Origin: Ciborinia camelliae
Taxonomy: Eukaryota > Ascomycota > Leotiomycetes > Helotiales > Sclerotiniaceae
Reading direction: 5' to 3'
Length of the DNA stretch: 64,000 bases
Assembly (NCBI GenBank): GCA_025890175.1
Contig: JANPYM010000009.1
Location: forward strand, 2,286,250 to 2,350,249
Shown here: in pieces, positions 10,076 through 22,800 of the stretch
Numbering within the stretch: the stretch's first letter is position 1
Layout of the letters: each line of letters begins with the position of its first letter
Made by a program: the position numbers and the translations under genes
Notes under the pieces: model-generated
The model's input: the letters and a program-made list of their open reading frames with translations, nothing else
Databases searched by the model: none
What the model was told of the DNA's origin: nothing

Positions 10076-12141
10076 ATGCCCATGTAAGTTATTTTATTGA
10101 TACCAATCAATCAACCTGAACTTCTCAAGGTCGGAATTCCAGTGCTAATTTCAGTTTAATCATAGGCTTCAAGATCCCTCGACGAAATACAAGCGATTTC
10201 CTCCCATCGAATTGCCTGATAGACAATGGCCATCAAAAACTCTCGACAAACCTCCAAGATGGCTCAGCACAGATTTACGAGATGGCAACCAAAGTTTAGT
10301 CGATCCTATGGATGGTGAACAAAAGTGGAAGTATTTCAAGATGTTGGTGGAGCTTGGTTATAAGGAGATTGAAGTTTCATTCCCATCTGCTTCGCAAACC
10401 GATTTCGATTTCACCAGACGACTTGTCGAGACCCCTGGCGCCGTACCTGATGATGTCTGGCTTCAAGTTCTTTCACCATGTCGTGAGGAGTTCATGAAGC
10501 GAACGGTTGACTCCCTTAAGGGTGCCAAGAAGGCCATTTTACACATCTATCTTGCTACCAGCGAATGCTTCCAGAGAATTGTGTTTGGCTTGAATGAGGA
10601 AGAGGGTTTGGCCTTAGCTGTGAGGTGTGCGAAATATGCTCGATCGATTACAAAAGATGACCCCGAACACGCTGGTACGGAATGGGCTTTCGAATTCAGC
10701 CCGGAAACATTTTCGGACAGCAGACCGGAATATGTGATCAAGGTATGCGAGGCAGTTAAGGAGGCGTGGGGCCCTACCGAGGAAAACCCAATCATCTTCA
10801 ATCTCCCTGCTACAGTCGAGATGTCAACCCCAAATGTTTATGCCGACCAAATCGAATACTTCTGCAGAAATATCAGCGAGAGAGAAAAGATTTGCGTCAG
10901 CTTACATCCACATAATGATCGAGGGTGTGCCGTTGCAGCTGCGGAGTTGGCACAGATGGCTGGTGCGGACAGAGTTGAGGGGTGTTTATTCGGAAACGGA
11001 GAGAGAACAGGAAACGTCGATTTGGTTACTTTGGCTTTGAATCTCTACACTCAAGGCATTCATCCCAATATTGATTTCTCGGATCTCGAACGGGTCATTG
11101 ATGTTGTGGAAATCAGCAACAAGATTCCGGTTCACCCAAGAGCACCTTATGGTGGTTCCTTGGTCGTGTGTGCATTCAGTGGCTCTCACCAGGATGCCAT
11201 CAAAAAGGGGTTCCAAATTCGAAAGAAGGGGGATCATGGAGACGAGAATCGCTGGGAAGTACCATATCTTCCTCTCGATCCTCAAGATATCGGCCGTACT
11301 TACGAAGCTGTCATTCGTGTCAACTCGCAGAGTGGTAAGGGTGGAGCTGCTTGGATTATCTTAAGAAATCTTGAGCTTGATCTTCCCAGAGGTTTACAAG
11401 TTGCTTTCAGCAAAGTGGTTCAGAAGCGTGCCGATGAACTTAGCCGCGAACTCCTTTCACAGGAAATTCAAGATTTATTTGAGCAGACCTACTACCTCAA
11501 GCAGAACCCAAGATTCAGCCTTGTCGATTATTCTATCAGCACTGATAGAAGTGCCTCGCCTATTCCACCCGCTCCAGGTAAGACACAAGATACGACAAAC
11601 TTGAAGCGCCGATTTGAAGGTGTCATTTCGGTCGATGGAAAAGAACATGAACTGAAGGGATTAGGAAATGGACCAATCTCTAGTTTGGCAAATGCTTTGA
11701 ATGGTTTAGGCATTGATCTTGAAGTGGCAGATTATAAGGAACACGCAGTTGGTGCTGGAACAAATGTCAAGGCTGCGTCTTATATCGAATGTACCGCTAC
11801 AGGTTCTAACCAGAAGGTGTGGGGTGTTGGCATTCACGAGGATGTAGTTCAGTCTTCCTTGATTGCTCTTTTGAGTGCAGCTTCAAACGTAAGTTTCTCG
11901 TTTTAATTTTTCACTTTACTTATTTGAATGTATTTAGCTAACATGATTACAGTTCATGGCAAGCAGACCAGCAACACCATTATTCTTCAAGGGTAAGCAT
12001 GGTGTCAGCGCCAGCCGTGACATTCATGCCGATAATTCACCCAAGGAAAATGGTGGACTTGCAATTCCTACACCTACTACAACATCAAAGAGTGGGCCGG
12101 ATGCAGTGAGTGTTTTGGAGGCCAAAGTAAATGGAGCATAA
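10076..12141 (+). CDS. LEU4: 2-isopropylmalate synthase (leucine biosynthesis)
   Basis: Three exons: 10076-10083, 10166-11888 and 11953-12141, coding for 639 residues. The first exon is only 8 bases (ATG CCC AT), ended by GTAAGT and joined to a G that completes Met3. The enzyme condenses acetyl-CoA with 2-oxoisovalerate, the first committed step to leucine. The HMGL-like catalytic domain shows LRDGNQ (Asp42), the metal-binding HPHND (250-254) and GNGERTGN (from 279). The C-terminal third is the LeuA regulatory domain that binds leucine, with GAGTNVKAASYIEC. Length matches fungal enzymes of the type-I long form. A Ser/Thr-rich tail of about 60 residues follows the last intron. No clear mitochondrial targeting peptide is seen with this start; an alternative upstream start was not found. 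Confidence 0.95.
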
Positions 12142-13165
12142 ATTGGCTGGAATTTTTTTTTTGTTGTTCTTGCTCTCTTGAGGCTGCTTTCGTAGTAAAA
12201 ATGAGGGGTCGCTTTTAGCGTGTCTTCTTAGGGATGGGGTTTGATTGGCATTCATTGGGGGAGGGGATATATCATGGAAAAGCGACCAAAAGTGGATTTG
12301 AAATTAAAATTGAAATTGAATTCAAAATCATAGGAAATTTGTAAAAATCACGATGATGACCAATAAGAAATATAAGATACCTTGTTAAAGCAACAAACTG
12401 GAAGAAATTCTTCTCCCGACCAATCATCATGATGATATATGTGCATTGATACGTTGATACACTGTATCTGGATCTGGAATGAAATGAAAAAGTTAAATTC
12501 ACTGTTTTGACCTGACTGGAAATTTCCATGTGAGAGTTTTACCAGATCACGTGAGGGATTGGAAGGCATCTCCTTAAGCGAACCAATGAGACAGCTCACG
12601 TAGTGGGGGACACCGCTCCATTAAAATGATCAACGAGGAAATTTAGACTGTTGACTTTGGACATCAAAATCTAAACTAAAGCAAACCAGAGACGTAAAAA
12701 TTCTCTCTATTGACAAGAACCCGTTGATTCTTGACATTCATTCATTTACCTCCTAACTTCATCCTTCAATAATTCCTCAAGATTAAGAAGAAGAAATTAT
12801 TTCCCAAGATCTTTAGAAAATTATTTAATCTTTCTTCTTAGAGAGAGAGAGAGTTCCAGTGGATTACAGTCTGAATCTGGAGCCTAGCAAAGAATTAACC
12901 TTGTCAAATCAATCAGGTACTCAAGACTCTCCAATACTCTCCAATACTACCTCCAATACTACCTCCACACACCAAAGGAAAGTCAACATCGCTTTCTTCC
13001 ACAACCGCAAATTCCACCTGCGATCAACAACCCCCCCCAGTTGAATTACTTCAACCATCTCGTCGCACATCACGAATCCCTTTATATTGTAAAGAGAGAG
13101 GAATCACTCTTTTACAATAATACACACATCGACAAACACCCTCACCAACTTGGGAAATTGCAAAG
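12142..13165. other. Intergenic region between LEU4 and importin beta
   Basis: About 1 kb without a gene. The first part is the 3' flank of the leucine gene. The second part (from about 12600) is pyrimidine-rich, includes an AG repeat at 12840-12853, and probably holds the promoter and leader of the importin gene, whose ATG is at 13166. Confidence 0.5.
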
Positions 13166-16100
13166 ATGGACGTTGGTTCTGTCTTGCTCAATTCCTTGGC
13201 GGCAGGTCAGTACTTCCCCTCCAATCACCACATTTGTCTCAAAAGGTGAACAGACCTTGAGTTCTTATTGTATTGACCATCTGTAGACAATGCTACTCGT
13301 ATTGCTGCCGAACAACAGCTCATCCAAGCTGCTGAAGCCAACTTTGTGAGTTTTCCCCCACACAGCCTTGACCGCACCATCGATGGGTTTCCATGACCTT
13401 CTTTTACTGATTTTTTCCCTTTTCTCAATATAGTCAGGATATCTCGTTACTCTCGTAGAACAGTTGGCAAATGAAGAAGCACAAGGCTCTGTTCGAGCTG
13501 CTGCTGGTATCGCCCTCAAGAACGCATTCACAGCCCGCGAATATGCTCTGCAACGCGAATTACAAGAAAAATGGCTACAGGTTGACCCGGATACTAGGAA
13601 GCGCGTGAAGGATTTGACCCTCCAAGCTCTGTCCTCAAACAATAACCAAGCCGGTCAAACCGCCGCGCAAGTTATATCCTCGATAGCAGCCATCGAACTG
13701 CCTAGGGATCAATGGCCGGAACTTATGCCCGCCTTGGTGCGAAATGTGGGAGAGGGTACCGATCATCTTAAGCAGGCGTCGTTGACAACTCTCGGATTCA
13801 TTTGCGAAACCCAGGATGCGGAATTGAGACAGAGTCTCGTACAACATTCCAATGCTATCCTGACAGCAGTGGTCCAAGGTGCCCGAAAGGAAGAACCAAA
13901 CTTGGAGGTACGACTAGCAGCTATTGATGCCCTTGGCAATTCATTGGAGTTTGTGGATAGCAACTTCAAGAATGAGGGCGAGCGAAATTACATTATGCAG
14001 GTTATCTGCGAGGCCACACAAGCTACCGATTCCAGGATACAACAGGGTGCTTTTGGATGTCTCAACCGAATCATGTCGTTGTATTATGACTTGATGCGCT
14101 TTTATATGGAGAAGGCTCTCTTCGGACTTACTATTATGGGAATGAAGAGCGAAGAGGAAGATGTGGCCAAGCTTGCCGTTGAATTCTGGAGCACGGTTTG
14201 CGAGGAGGAGATTGCTATCGAAGATGACAACGCCCAGGTAAGATTTCAATGCTTCGGATCCACAAGAGAAAGAGTTTTGCTAACGATACCATAGGTTGAG
14301 GATGTTTCCTTGATGCGACCATTCTACAATTTCAGCAAGGTTGCCACTAATGAGGTTGTCCCTGTTCTCTTGATGCTCTTGACAAAGCAGGACGAGGATG
14401 CTGCCGATGACGAATATAACATCTCCCGTGCCGCATACCAATGCTTACAACTTTACGCACAAGCAGTTGGTGGATTGATCATCCAACCTGTTTTGAGCTT
14501 CGTTGAACAAAAGCTCCGTGGAGATGACTGGCATGATCGTGATGCTGCCGTCTCCGCTTTCGGTGCCATCATGGAAGGACCGGATGAGAAGACACTTGAG
14601 CCCATCGTTAAGCAAGCACTCCCCGTTATTATTAGCATGATGGAGGATAAATCCATTCACGTCAAGGACTCAGCAGCTTATGCTCTTGGCCGTATCACTG
14701 AAGCTTGCTCGGAGGCCATCGACCCAGCCAATCACTTGCCAAAGTTGATCGCATCCTTGTTCGAAGGTCTTATCAGCAGTCCTAAGATGGCAGGCTCATG
14801 CTGTTGGGCTTTAATGAACCTTGCTGAGCGCTTCTCTGGAGATATTGGATGCCAGGAAAACCCAATCTCACCTCACTTCAACGAAAGCATCTCCAGACTC
14901 CTCCAGGTTACCGAGAGACCAGATGCTGATAATGCATTGAGAACCGCTGCATATGAAGTCCTTAACACCTTCGTTATGAATGCTGCCAATGATAGTCTTA
15001 CGTCTGTTGGTCAACTCTCTGATGTAATCATCAAGAGATTAGAGAACACCATTCCTCTTCAATCTCAAGTTGTTAGTGTTGAGGATAGAATCACCCTCGA
15101 AGAGATCCAAGTCAGCTTGTCCACTGTCTTATTAGCTATCATTCAACGTCTCGAGAAAGAGGTTACCCCTCAAGCTGACAGAATCATGACTGTCTTACTT
15201 CAAATCCTCAATGCCTCGGGACCTAAATCGAGTGTACCTGATGCGGTCTTTGCCACTGTCAGCAGTTTGGCTAATGCTCTCGAGGAAGGTTTCGCAAACT
15301 ACATGGAGGCATTTGCTCCCTTCCTTTACAATGCTCTTGGCAACCAGGAGGAACCTAGTTTGTGCTCCATGGCCATTGGTCTCGTCAGCGATATCACCCG
15401 TTCAATGGGTCCACCATGCCAACCATATTGTGACACATTTATGAACTATCTATTGAACAATTTGAGGGTATGTTTTATGAAAATTTTAACCATGTCTCGT
15501 TTGGAGAATATGCCTCAAACCCCCTGTAAAGCATTGTCAAATCTAACATCCCAACAGAGTACAGCACTTGCCAATCAATTCAAGCCTGCCATTCTTCAAT
15601 GCTTCGGAGATATTGCAGGTGCTATTGGTGGCCACTTCGAGACTTACTTGTCTGTCGTCGCTCAAGTCCTTCAACAAGCAGCTGGTGTCCAAGCTAGCCC
15701 TGACGGATCTTATGAGATGTTCGATTATGTCATCTCTTTGAGAGAGGGCATCATGGATGCTTGGGGTGGTATTATTGGTGCTATGAAGATGGATAACAAG
15801 AGTAAGTTGTTCGGTTGATATTGCGAAATCATCTTACTAATTCAATGCAGCTGATCAGCTACGTCCTTACGTCGAATCAATCTTCGCCCTTCTTAACACC
15901 ATCTGGATCGACCAACACCGAAGTGATGCTCTTATGAGATCAGCTATGGGTGTCATTGGGTATGTCTTCAGTCCTGTGCTCTTCTTGTTTATATGTACTA
16001 ACGGACTTAGTGATCTTGCTGATGCTTTCCCTAACGGAGAGTATACCGCATTTTACCGTGCTGAATGGCTCATGTCGATGATCAAGGAGACCAAATCCAA

Positions 16101-16197
16101 CAGAGAATTCCAAGGTAGAACCATCGATACCGCACGCTGGGCTCGTGAGCAAGTCAAGCGTCAAACTGGTGGTGTTACAGGAACTCTTCAAACTTGA
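13166..16197 (+). CDS. KAP95: Importin subunit beta-1 (karyopherin Kap95)
   Basis: Seven exons: 13166-13205, 13287-13345, 13434-14237, 14295-15467, 15558-15801, 15851-15959 and 16011-16197. They sum to 2616 bases, 871 residues, the usual length of importin beta. The protein carries cargo, usually through importin alpha, into the nucleus and is released by Ran-GTP. Seen here: the N-terminal importin-beta domain (AAEQQLIQAAEANFSGYLV, then LANEEAQGSVRAAAGIALKN) and HEAT repeats throughout, including the acidic loop region DEDAADDEYNISRAAYQCL and conserved CCWALMNLAERF and FGDIAGAIG motifs. All introns have GT/AG ends and keep frame. The intron at 15468-15557 is 90 bases and has no stop, so retention would add 30 residues; family conservation argues that it is normally removed. 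Confidence 0.95.
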
Positions 16198-17768
16198 TCG
16201 GACCTTTTAACGATCAAACGCGTCCTTTACAACTTTTAATGTCCGTTCCTAGGGCCGGCGCATGAATTACCGATAGAGCTCAACGAGTGCCGATTTTATT
16301 CTTTTTCTTATGATTTTTCTTTTTCTTTTACAACGGCTGGTCATTACAGAGGGGTATTGTCCTCGGCCTACCGTTGATCTGTTTGTTCCATCACCCATCT
16401 TTTTTTTCATCGAATCCACAGAATCTGTCTGTCCATTCGTTCGCCTATCCATAATCGAAAGGTCTCTCCTCCACAATTACACTTACCTCTACCGACCGCG
16501 GAAAAGTCACATCACCCGACGTGACAGAGGAGAAACTTTTGATTCCCCAGTTACAATTTGTTTAGCACCAACACCACCATAGCACTACCTACACAATACT
16601 TTGTACAAATAGATCCCCTTATCCCAACAACAATTTTGCCCCCTTTATATCGCGCCAATACCCCTTACACCACCACGTTTCTGTCGAGCGTTTTTATGCT
16701 GGTTTTGAGCGAAGAATGCATGCCGGGTTTTTGATTTTCTTATGGTTCCTGATGGATGATGATATTGATGATGGGATGGGTGATGAGAGAAGATATGACG
16801 TGGTTGGGAGATGGTTCAATTGTTTTCACCAAAAAATCTTGTATTGGGAGTGGGAGGATGGGTGGTTGGATTGACGGGTCAAAGGAATGGATGGATGCCG
16901 GAAGCAATGAACGGACGGAATGGTTGGATGGGGGAGGGAGGAAGGAATGAGGTGTTTTATAAAACATGTAAAGCTTTGACAATGATCGACCGATTTGGGT
17001 CCTTTGTCTCAGCGGTGAACTTTTGACCATCATCATCAGTAGAGGAAATAAGCAAGAAGGGCATGCCCGGGGTTGGCTGAGTGATATGAGATGGAGGAGG
17101 AAGAGGTGGGAATCAAGTGATTCGAAGGATTTGGGGGAGGGTTATTCCGAATGTCAGTGAGTTTAAGTTGGTTTGATATAACTACTTTTCTCGATTACTG
17201 AAGGGAATAGATAGATAGATACCTAAGTCAGACGGGCGAAGTCGCCGACTTGACATGAATGGATTTGTCTGCCATAATTTTTGATTTTTGAATTTTTTGA
17301 TTGTGGATTGTGGATTGTGGATATTATATGTGTGGATGTGAAGATGATGTATTGTGATGTGATGTGTAACGGATTATGTGACTATGTGACTTGTTGACTG
17401 GGGGTGTGTGATTGGGGGTGTGTGGGATGTGTGACTGGGGGGTGTGTGGGATGTGGGGATGTGGTATGATATGGTATGATGTATGAGTGTGAATGTGATG
17501 ATGGGATTGGGATTGGGATTGGGATTGGAGATGGTTCGTCTGCATACCTAGTATATGTATGTAGGTAGGTAGATAGTTGAAGTTCTAAAATTTATTGATG
17601 AACCTGAAGTTTGGGGATGGGTGATGGATGATGGCTATTGTTATGTAGGTAGGTAAATAAATAGTATAATATAATATAATCACACTTATACTATTAAATT
17701 AAACCGCACACACAAATACAAACACAAAACATAAATACAAAACATATCTTACTTAGGGTTGGAACTTG

Positions 17769-17832
17769 GAATCATGGAATCATGGAATCATGGAATCATG
17801 GAATCATGGAATCATGGAATCATGGAATCATG
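17769..17832 (+). repeat. Tandem repeat of the 8-mer AATCATGG (about 8 copies)
   Basis: Eight successive, practically perfect copies of the octamer AATCATGG. Because 8 is not a multiple of 3, the array is read in all frames as ESWNHGIM-type peptides, so the frames through it are not evidence of coding. The perfection suggests a young or actively slipping array. Confidence 0.9.
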
Positions 17833-18098
17833 GTCTTTTGTAAAAGGATTGTGTTGTGTTGTATGGTATGGTGTTGGGGTGGGATGGTGTTGGGGTGAAG
17901 TGGGGGTGAAGGGGGGTGAGGGATGGATTTTTGGTGAGGGGGGGTGAGGGGGGGGTGAGGTAAAGAAAAGGAAAGAAAAGAACTTGAGTAATAAATAGGT
18001 AATAAGAAGCGGAGACGGAGAGGGAGGGATTTTTGGTGAGGAGGGGTGAGGTGGTTGTTGGGGGTTGTTTAGGGGGTTGGGTGGACGGGCGGGCTGCG

Positions 18099-18168
18099 GT
18101 AGGTGAGGTGAGGTAGGTGAGGTGAGGTAGGTGAGGTGAGGTAGGTGAGGTGAGGTAGGTGAGGTGAG
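18099..18168 (+). repeat. Tandem repeat of a 14-mer GGTAGGTGAGGTGA (5 copies)
   Basis: Five consecutive near-perfect copies of a G-rich 14-base unit. It is followed at about 18207-18296 by a purine-only GGAGA-type tract, so 200 bases have strong strand asymmetry. Confidence 0.85.
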
Positions 18169-18206
18169 AGGGGGTGGGGGAGAGAGAACGTTGGTGTGCT
18201 GGTTAG

Positions 18207-18296
18207 TGGAGAGGAGAGGAGAGGAGAGGAGAGGAGGGAGAGGAAAGGAGAGGAGAGGAGGGAGGGGAGAGAGGAGAGGAGGGAAGAGAGGAGAGA
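18207..18296 (+). repeat. Polypurine tract (GGAGA-type)
   Basis: About 90 bases almost wholly of G and A, built from GGAGA and GGAGGGA units. Such tracts can adopt triplex DNA and are prone to slippage. No coding character on either strand. Confidence 0.75.
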
Positions 18297-20825
18297 TAGG
18301 ATTTGAAGAGTTTGGAGAATTTGAAGGATTCGAAAGATTTCCAACCGAGAGTTTCGGGTTTAATATCAATGATCAACGATCAACTGAATCTGCGGGTACA
18401 AGATTTAGAAACTCAAGTTCCAAGTTTCAAGTTCCAAGATCTTTCTTAACTCCTAAGAGTCTTTTTGGTTGATGGAGGGAGGGAGAAGTGGAGGGCTGAG
18501 GATTGGAAATATAAATATAAATATAAATATAAAGGTGCTGGGATAGAGGTGCTGGGATGCGATAGTAAGAAAGAACTCGATATTTTTTTATTTTTTTATT
18601 TTTTTCCTCGAAAGATGGACTGTCTGGACCGTCTGGATGAGATTGGAGAATTCGATGCGGTTGTACTTAGTATTTATCAATTCAGTATCTACCTAGCCTG
18701 TGATATTACAATTTACTGCCCGGCTATATCTATATCGATCTCTATCTTTAGTATAGATAGTAAGTATCCTTGGGTTTAAAATTATAGATTATAGATGGGG
18801 TTTAAAGTATTTAAATAATTTAATTGATATTCTTTTCTTTTCTTTACATCCATCGGCGTCACACGACGAACCAAACGTCTTGAGTAGTTAGAACTACTCA
18901 TTCTCGTTCTCGTTCTAGGTACCTAGTTCTCGCGTTAAACTCTCGTCGGAATCGGGATATCATCTAAGGACTCGCAGGCGGTTGGGGTACAGGAGTGAGT
19001 GCGAGGTACGGCGGGGATTGATTGTTGATTGGTTTAGACTTGGAGACTTGGAGACTTGGAGATTTGGAGACTTGGGAGACTTGGGAGATTTGGGTAATGG
19101 ATGAATCTTTGATGTGTAGCGACCGGCAAGGTTATTTATATATCCAATGCGTTCGATGGTACGGAATTTGTGGGGGTGCATATATTTGGCTAATAAACAG
19201 TATGCGCCGCTTCCTTGATTTAAAGATGTAGATATTCTTTTCGAGTCCCGTTGTGCCCGGCATGGCCTATACCGGTTATTGCTTTGCTCTTTGGCTGTGA
19301 ATGTTGGCTTATTAGTAAAAGATATATATGTATGTACATCGATCCGCTCGAGTTCAGATCCCGCTCTTGCCCTTCCAATTTCATCAAGAAGCTCATATCG
19401 ATGAAGTGAAAGTTGCCCCCTCGCTCCTTTTTCTCTTCCGCCAGAATCGTCTCCAATGGTATATATTCCAGCTCCTCGTGTTGTCGCCGGATGCTCGAGA
19501 TCGTAGATGAAGCCTATTGGAAGGGTCTAGGTGACTCAAGTAGACGCACGTTTGTTGGTTGGAATGAATATCGGTTTGATGATGGTGGGATTCATCATTA
19601 ATCATTACGTACGGATATATGATATATGTGAAATTCTTGATTGTCAAGCTCATAGTGGATGGATGGGTGGATGGATGTGCTGGCAAAGCTGCAGCTGCAG
19701 CTTGTCTGGGATCACATGCGAAGGGCTGGAGAGTCATGACAGCCAAGGGATAAAGGAGGACGCCGAGGCAACCAATGTAAATAGATATGCTCTCGATTTT
19801 GGGGATGGGTATTGAGTTTTGAGCACGCACTAAGCGGAAGATTTCAAACCTGAGAAGCTCGGCTCGTTATAGTTGGCAATTGGGATGGGCGACACTTTGT
19901 GGGATCAGAAGACTGGAAGGTCATTGTGGGAAAGTGAAATTTATTATCTCTGGAATGGATATTAATAGCTTCTGAAATGGCACAGTAGCTTCTGACCTTA
20001 CGTGGAGGGCGTGATCAATTTGTAACGGGGGCCTATATTTACAGGAAGCAGTGAAGTATTAATTGCTATTCTGCGAGAACTTGATTGTTCACTTGATCCT
20101 GACTTCAAAACAGATTCATGTGTCAAAGTAATTTGAAGAGGAACTTAGTGAATCTTACTGTTTTAAAGCAAGTTTATTTCTTCTCAACATAGGAGTTGAT
20201 GGGGAGATTACTACTAGGTACGGGAATTTCAAGGGGAGCAATTTGAGAGATCCAACGTCAACCTACCAAGAAGAGGGAGTTTCACACAGGAAAAGCATAA
20301 CCAATTAACTGTGCCCAACAAGGTAGTAAGTTCTGGTGGAAGTAATCACCTGGACATGGATAACAAAACCTTACCTATTTCGGACATAATTCAAATCCCC
20401 CGGTCGATCTTTGAGCTCCCCGGCCCATACAAGGAACCCGAAAGGAAATTGGATCACGTCACCTAAGATACTATAAGCCGAATCAAGCCTAGGAGCCTAG
20501 GCTCGAAGAATAGGTCTTGCCCTTAGCTCGTACCTCGCTTGTTTCCTTCTGCTCTGCTTAAAAGGATCAGGATTTCCTTCCTGTCAGTATTTTAAACCAT
20601 CTCCAAAACAAATCAAAATACTCTCCTCTCCTCAATACTTCGACATTCGAACCAACCCAACCTCAAGGTACTTCCTTCTCTTCTTCTTCATGTATATCAT
20701 TCCATCTTCTATCATTTTACTAATTATTCAATCATGTACAGGTCATGGTCCTCTCCACAACCTGACCACCACTCAACACCACCTTCGCGCCTCGCGCGCT
20801 TTTTCTCCTCACCTTCGAAAGCTCC

Positions 20826-21094
20826 ATGACTGGTAAGTGTTACTACATTTGGTGTTGTTTTATATGCTGATCATTAATCACTGTTTAAGAGGCAGCCAAA
20901 CTCTTCTTCGCCCCAGTTATGACCTCGAGGTCGGTAAGACCTATCTCCTCGTGAGATTCCTCTGTTTGAGATTTCTCCTCTTGGAGACTTCTCCTGGTGA
21001 GATTTCTTCTTCAGTCATGATCTCGAGGTCGGTAAGACTAGATCGCACAATATTTTATTGTGAGATCTTTCCACGTCTTACCATCTCAGATTGA
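20826..21094 (+). other. Possible small spliced gene (uncertain)
   Basis: The surroundings look like a transcribed unit: TTAAAAGG near 20560, a pyrimidine-rich leader, an intron-like segment about 20670-20741 ending TGTACAG, and ATG ACT G at 20826-20832 followed by GTAAGTGT. Two acceptors lie at 20889 and 20891. One gives a product beginning MTGSQTLLRPSYDLEVGK and running to a stop at 21094; the other gives MTEAAKLFFAPVMTSRS and meets another donor, GTAAGACC, at 20938. Three copies of a TCGAGGTCGGTAAGAC-like module lie at 20918-20944, 21016-21041 and 21130-21152, each with a splice-donor-like core. I do not recognise a family and cannot settle the exon structure. Confidence 0.25.
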
Positions 21095-22800
21095 TTGACC
21101 AGATTAAAAAAGCGGATATCGCTGTTGCAGTCTCGATGTCGGTGAGACCTACTTTGTCAATCCAAGAGTGGTCGGTGACGGCCCAACTCGAAGATCAAAG
21201 TGTTCCAGTGTCTCCGATAATGAGTCCTCATTCCATGATTCCAAATTTGAGAATATGGCCGAGGGTTTCCTCTGCACCTACATTCAATCAATCTGTACCT
21301 TTAATACTTTTAACTACAATAAAAAAATGAAGATTGAACAATGAACAATGATCTCACTTCTCTAATGTGCACAATGTGATGAAGTGATGTCCCAGCAATT
21401 CCCCCTTTTGAAAATTGATTTCCCCACTAAAATAGCCGAGGGAAATATCTCGGTTATGTGAAAGCCTTGACACCTTTTGATATTTTTGGATGTTTATTGT
21501 TTCTCTCTAGTCAAAACTGAATTGATTGAAAGCTCTGGTTTCTGTAATCAAGGCTTCAAGGTGCAAAGTAATAGAAATGATTGTATATGCAAAGTCAGTC
21601 AGTCGCAGATCCCACTCCACCATGTATTTGACCTCAAAATTCACACACAATTGTAGTAGTATAGTTTATCATGACGAAGACAAGTCATAGAGGAACGAGA
21701 AAACAAATAATCAATTTCTACGAGTGTTTCTTCAGCATCAAGCAATACCATGCTGGGTGGTTGTCGTCCACGCCTTTTTTCCTTTCTCTGTCTCTTCTAT
21801 GCTGACTTGAAATATGTGCCGGCAACCTTGGAAGGATGAGAAAGAACTGGATCGCAGGATCGGGGATGGTTCGTGGAAACACAATTTACAAGGTTGTCGG
21901 CGATGAGCATAAGCAGAGCTGGGAGGGAGTGGAAGGGGTGTATTTTGGAAATGTCGTATTTTAAGTCTTGAGGATAGTGTCTAGTATCAACCAACCTGAT
22001 GCTATCTTCTCCCAAAAATGGTTAGTATGGCAGAGAAGATCTGTAGGCAGGTTCGCACTCATAATCGAGCCGACGTCCTTTCCTAGATTAATAGTCGGCT
22101 CTCCAGGAATCGGCCGCCTGGGAATCATGGCTTCTGGTCATCGCAAGAAATTACCTATAGGTGGCTTATCAGGCCAACTCCTCCAAACATTAACCTCGCA
22201 AGCATCACTTCTCAGCAGCCTTGCAATATATGCAAACTCTATAGCTACATCTTTCCAGATCGACAAATATAAAAAATGGCATGATCAGAGTATTCTATGA
22301 GACTGCTAATCTCTTTCCAGATTTCACAAACATGAGAAAAAATCAGAAAAAGAGGATTTCGGTCTCTGTCTGTTCATACGAAAGACTATCGGTATCAGCA
22401 CCAGTTGGGCAGTTGGTCACACGGAAGAATGGGGCGGGGCACCACTCGGAGAAAGAGGTCAGTTATGGGAACACCTTTCACTGCAATGGGATTGCGAGGT
22501 CAAGATACACAAGCTCACGTTCATCGTATCTAGCTTCAGTGATAATGGGATAGTAACTGGTTTAAATTTCGAATTCAGACGATGGAGCAGAATAACTTTG
22601 CAGAATGGAACCACGAATTACGGAGAGATAGTTCAAGTCGTGGGACTCAAGGCTTTTGGCAGTCTCGGTAAGAAAGCACCATGATATATTATCTAGCAGT
22701 TGTTGCGAAGAACTGACGGAAACAGATATGAAAATTGGTCGCCCTGAACTTCGAAAATTCTTACTTATACCCTCGACCGTTTGTTCTGTGCATCGTGCAT
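21095..22800. other. Region with no recognisable gene
   Basis: Apart from the third donor-like module (21130-21152), nothing was identified in these 1.7 kb. Open frames at 21968-22300 and 22281-22553 (plus) show no motif and carry frequent rare-looking codons. The end of this stretch may contain eroded 5' parts of the HET relic that follows. Confidence 0.4.

Larger units (their letters stand above)
16198..20825. other. Long intergenic region, low-complexity DNA, no gene recognised
   Basis: About 4.6 kb without a recognisable gene. The first 400 bases are the 3' flank of importin beta. From 17280 to 18600 the sequence is dominated by simple repeats on a G-rich strand (see the separate repeat entries). 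Short frames on either strand are low complexity. From about 20460 the composition becomes promoter-like (pyrimidine-rich, TTAAAAGG near 20560), leading to the uncertain small gene described next. Confidence 0.5.

Noticed and set aside
17812..18369. 185-codon Pro/Ser/Leu-rich minus frame
   Set aside because: Reverse complement of the G-rich simple repeats; composition explained by the repeats alone.
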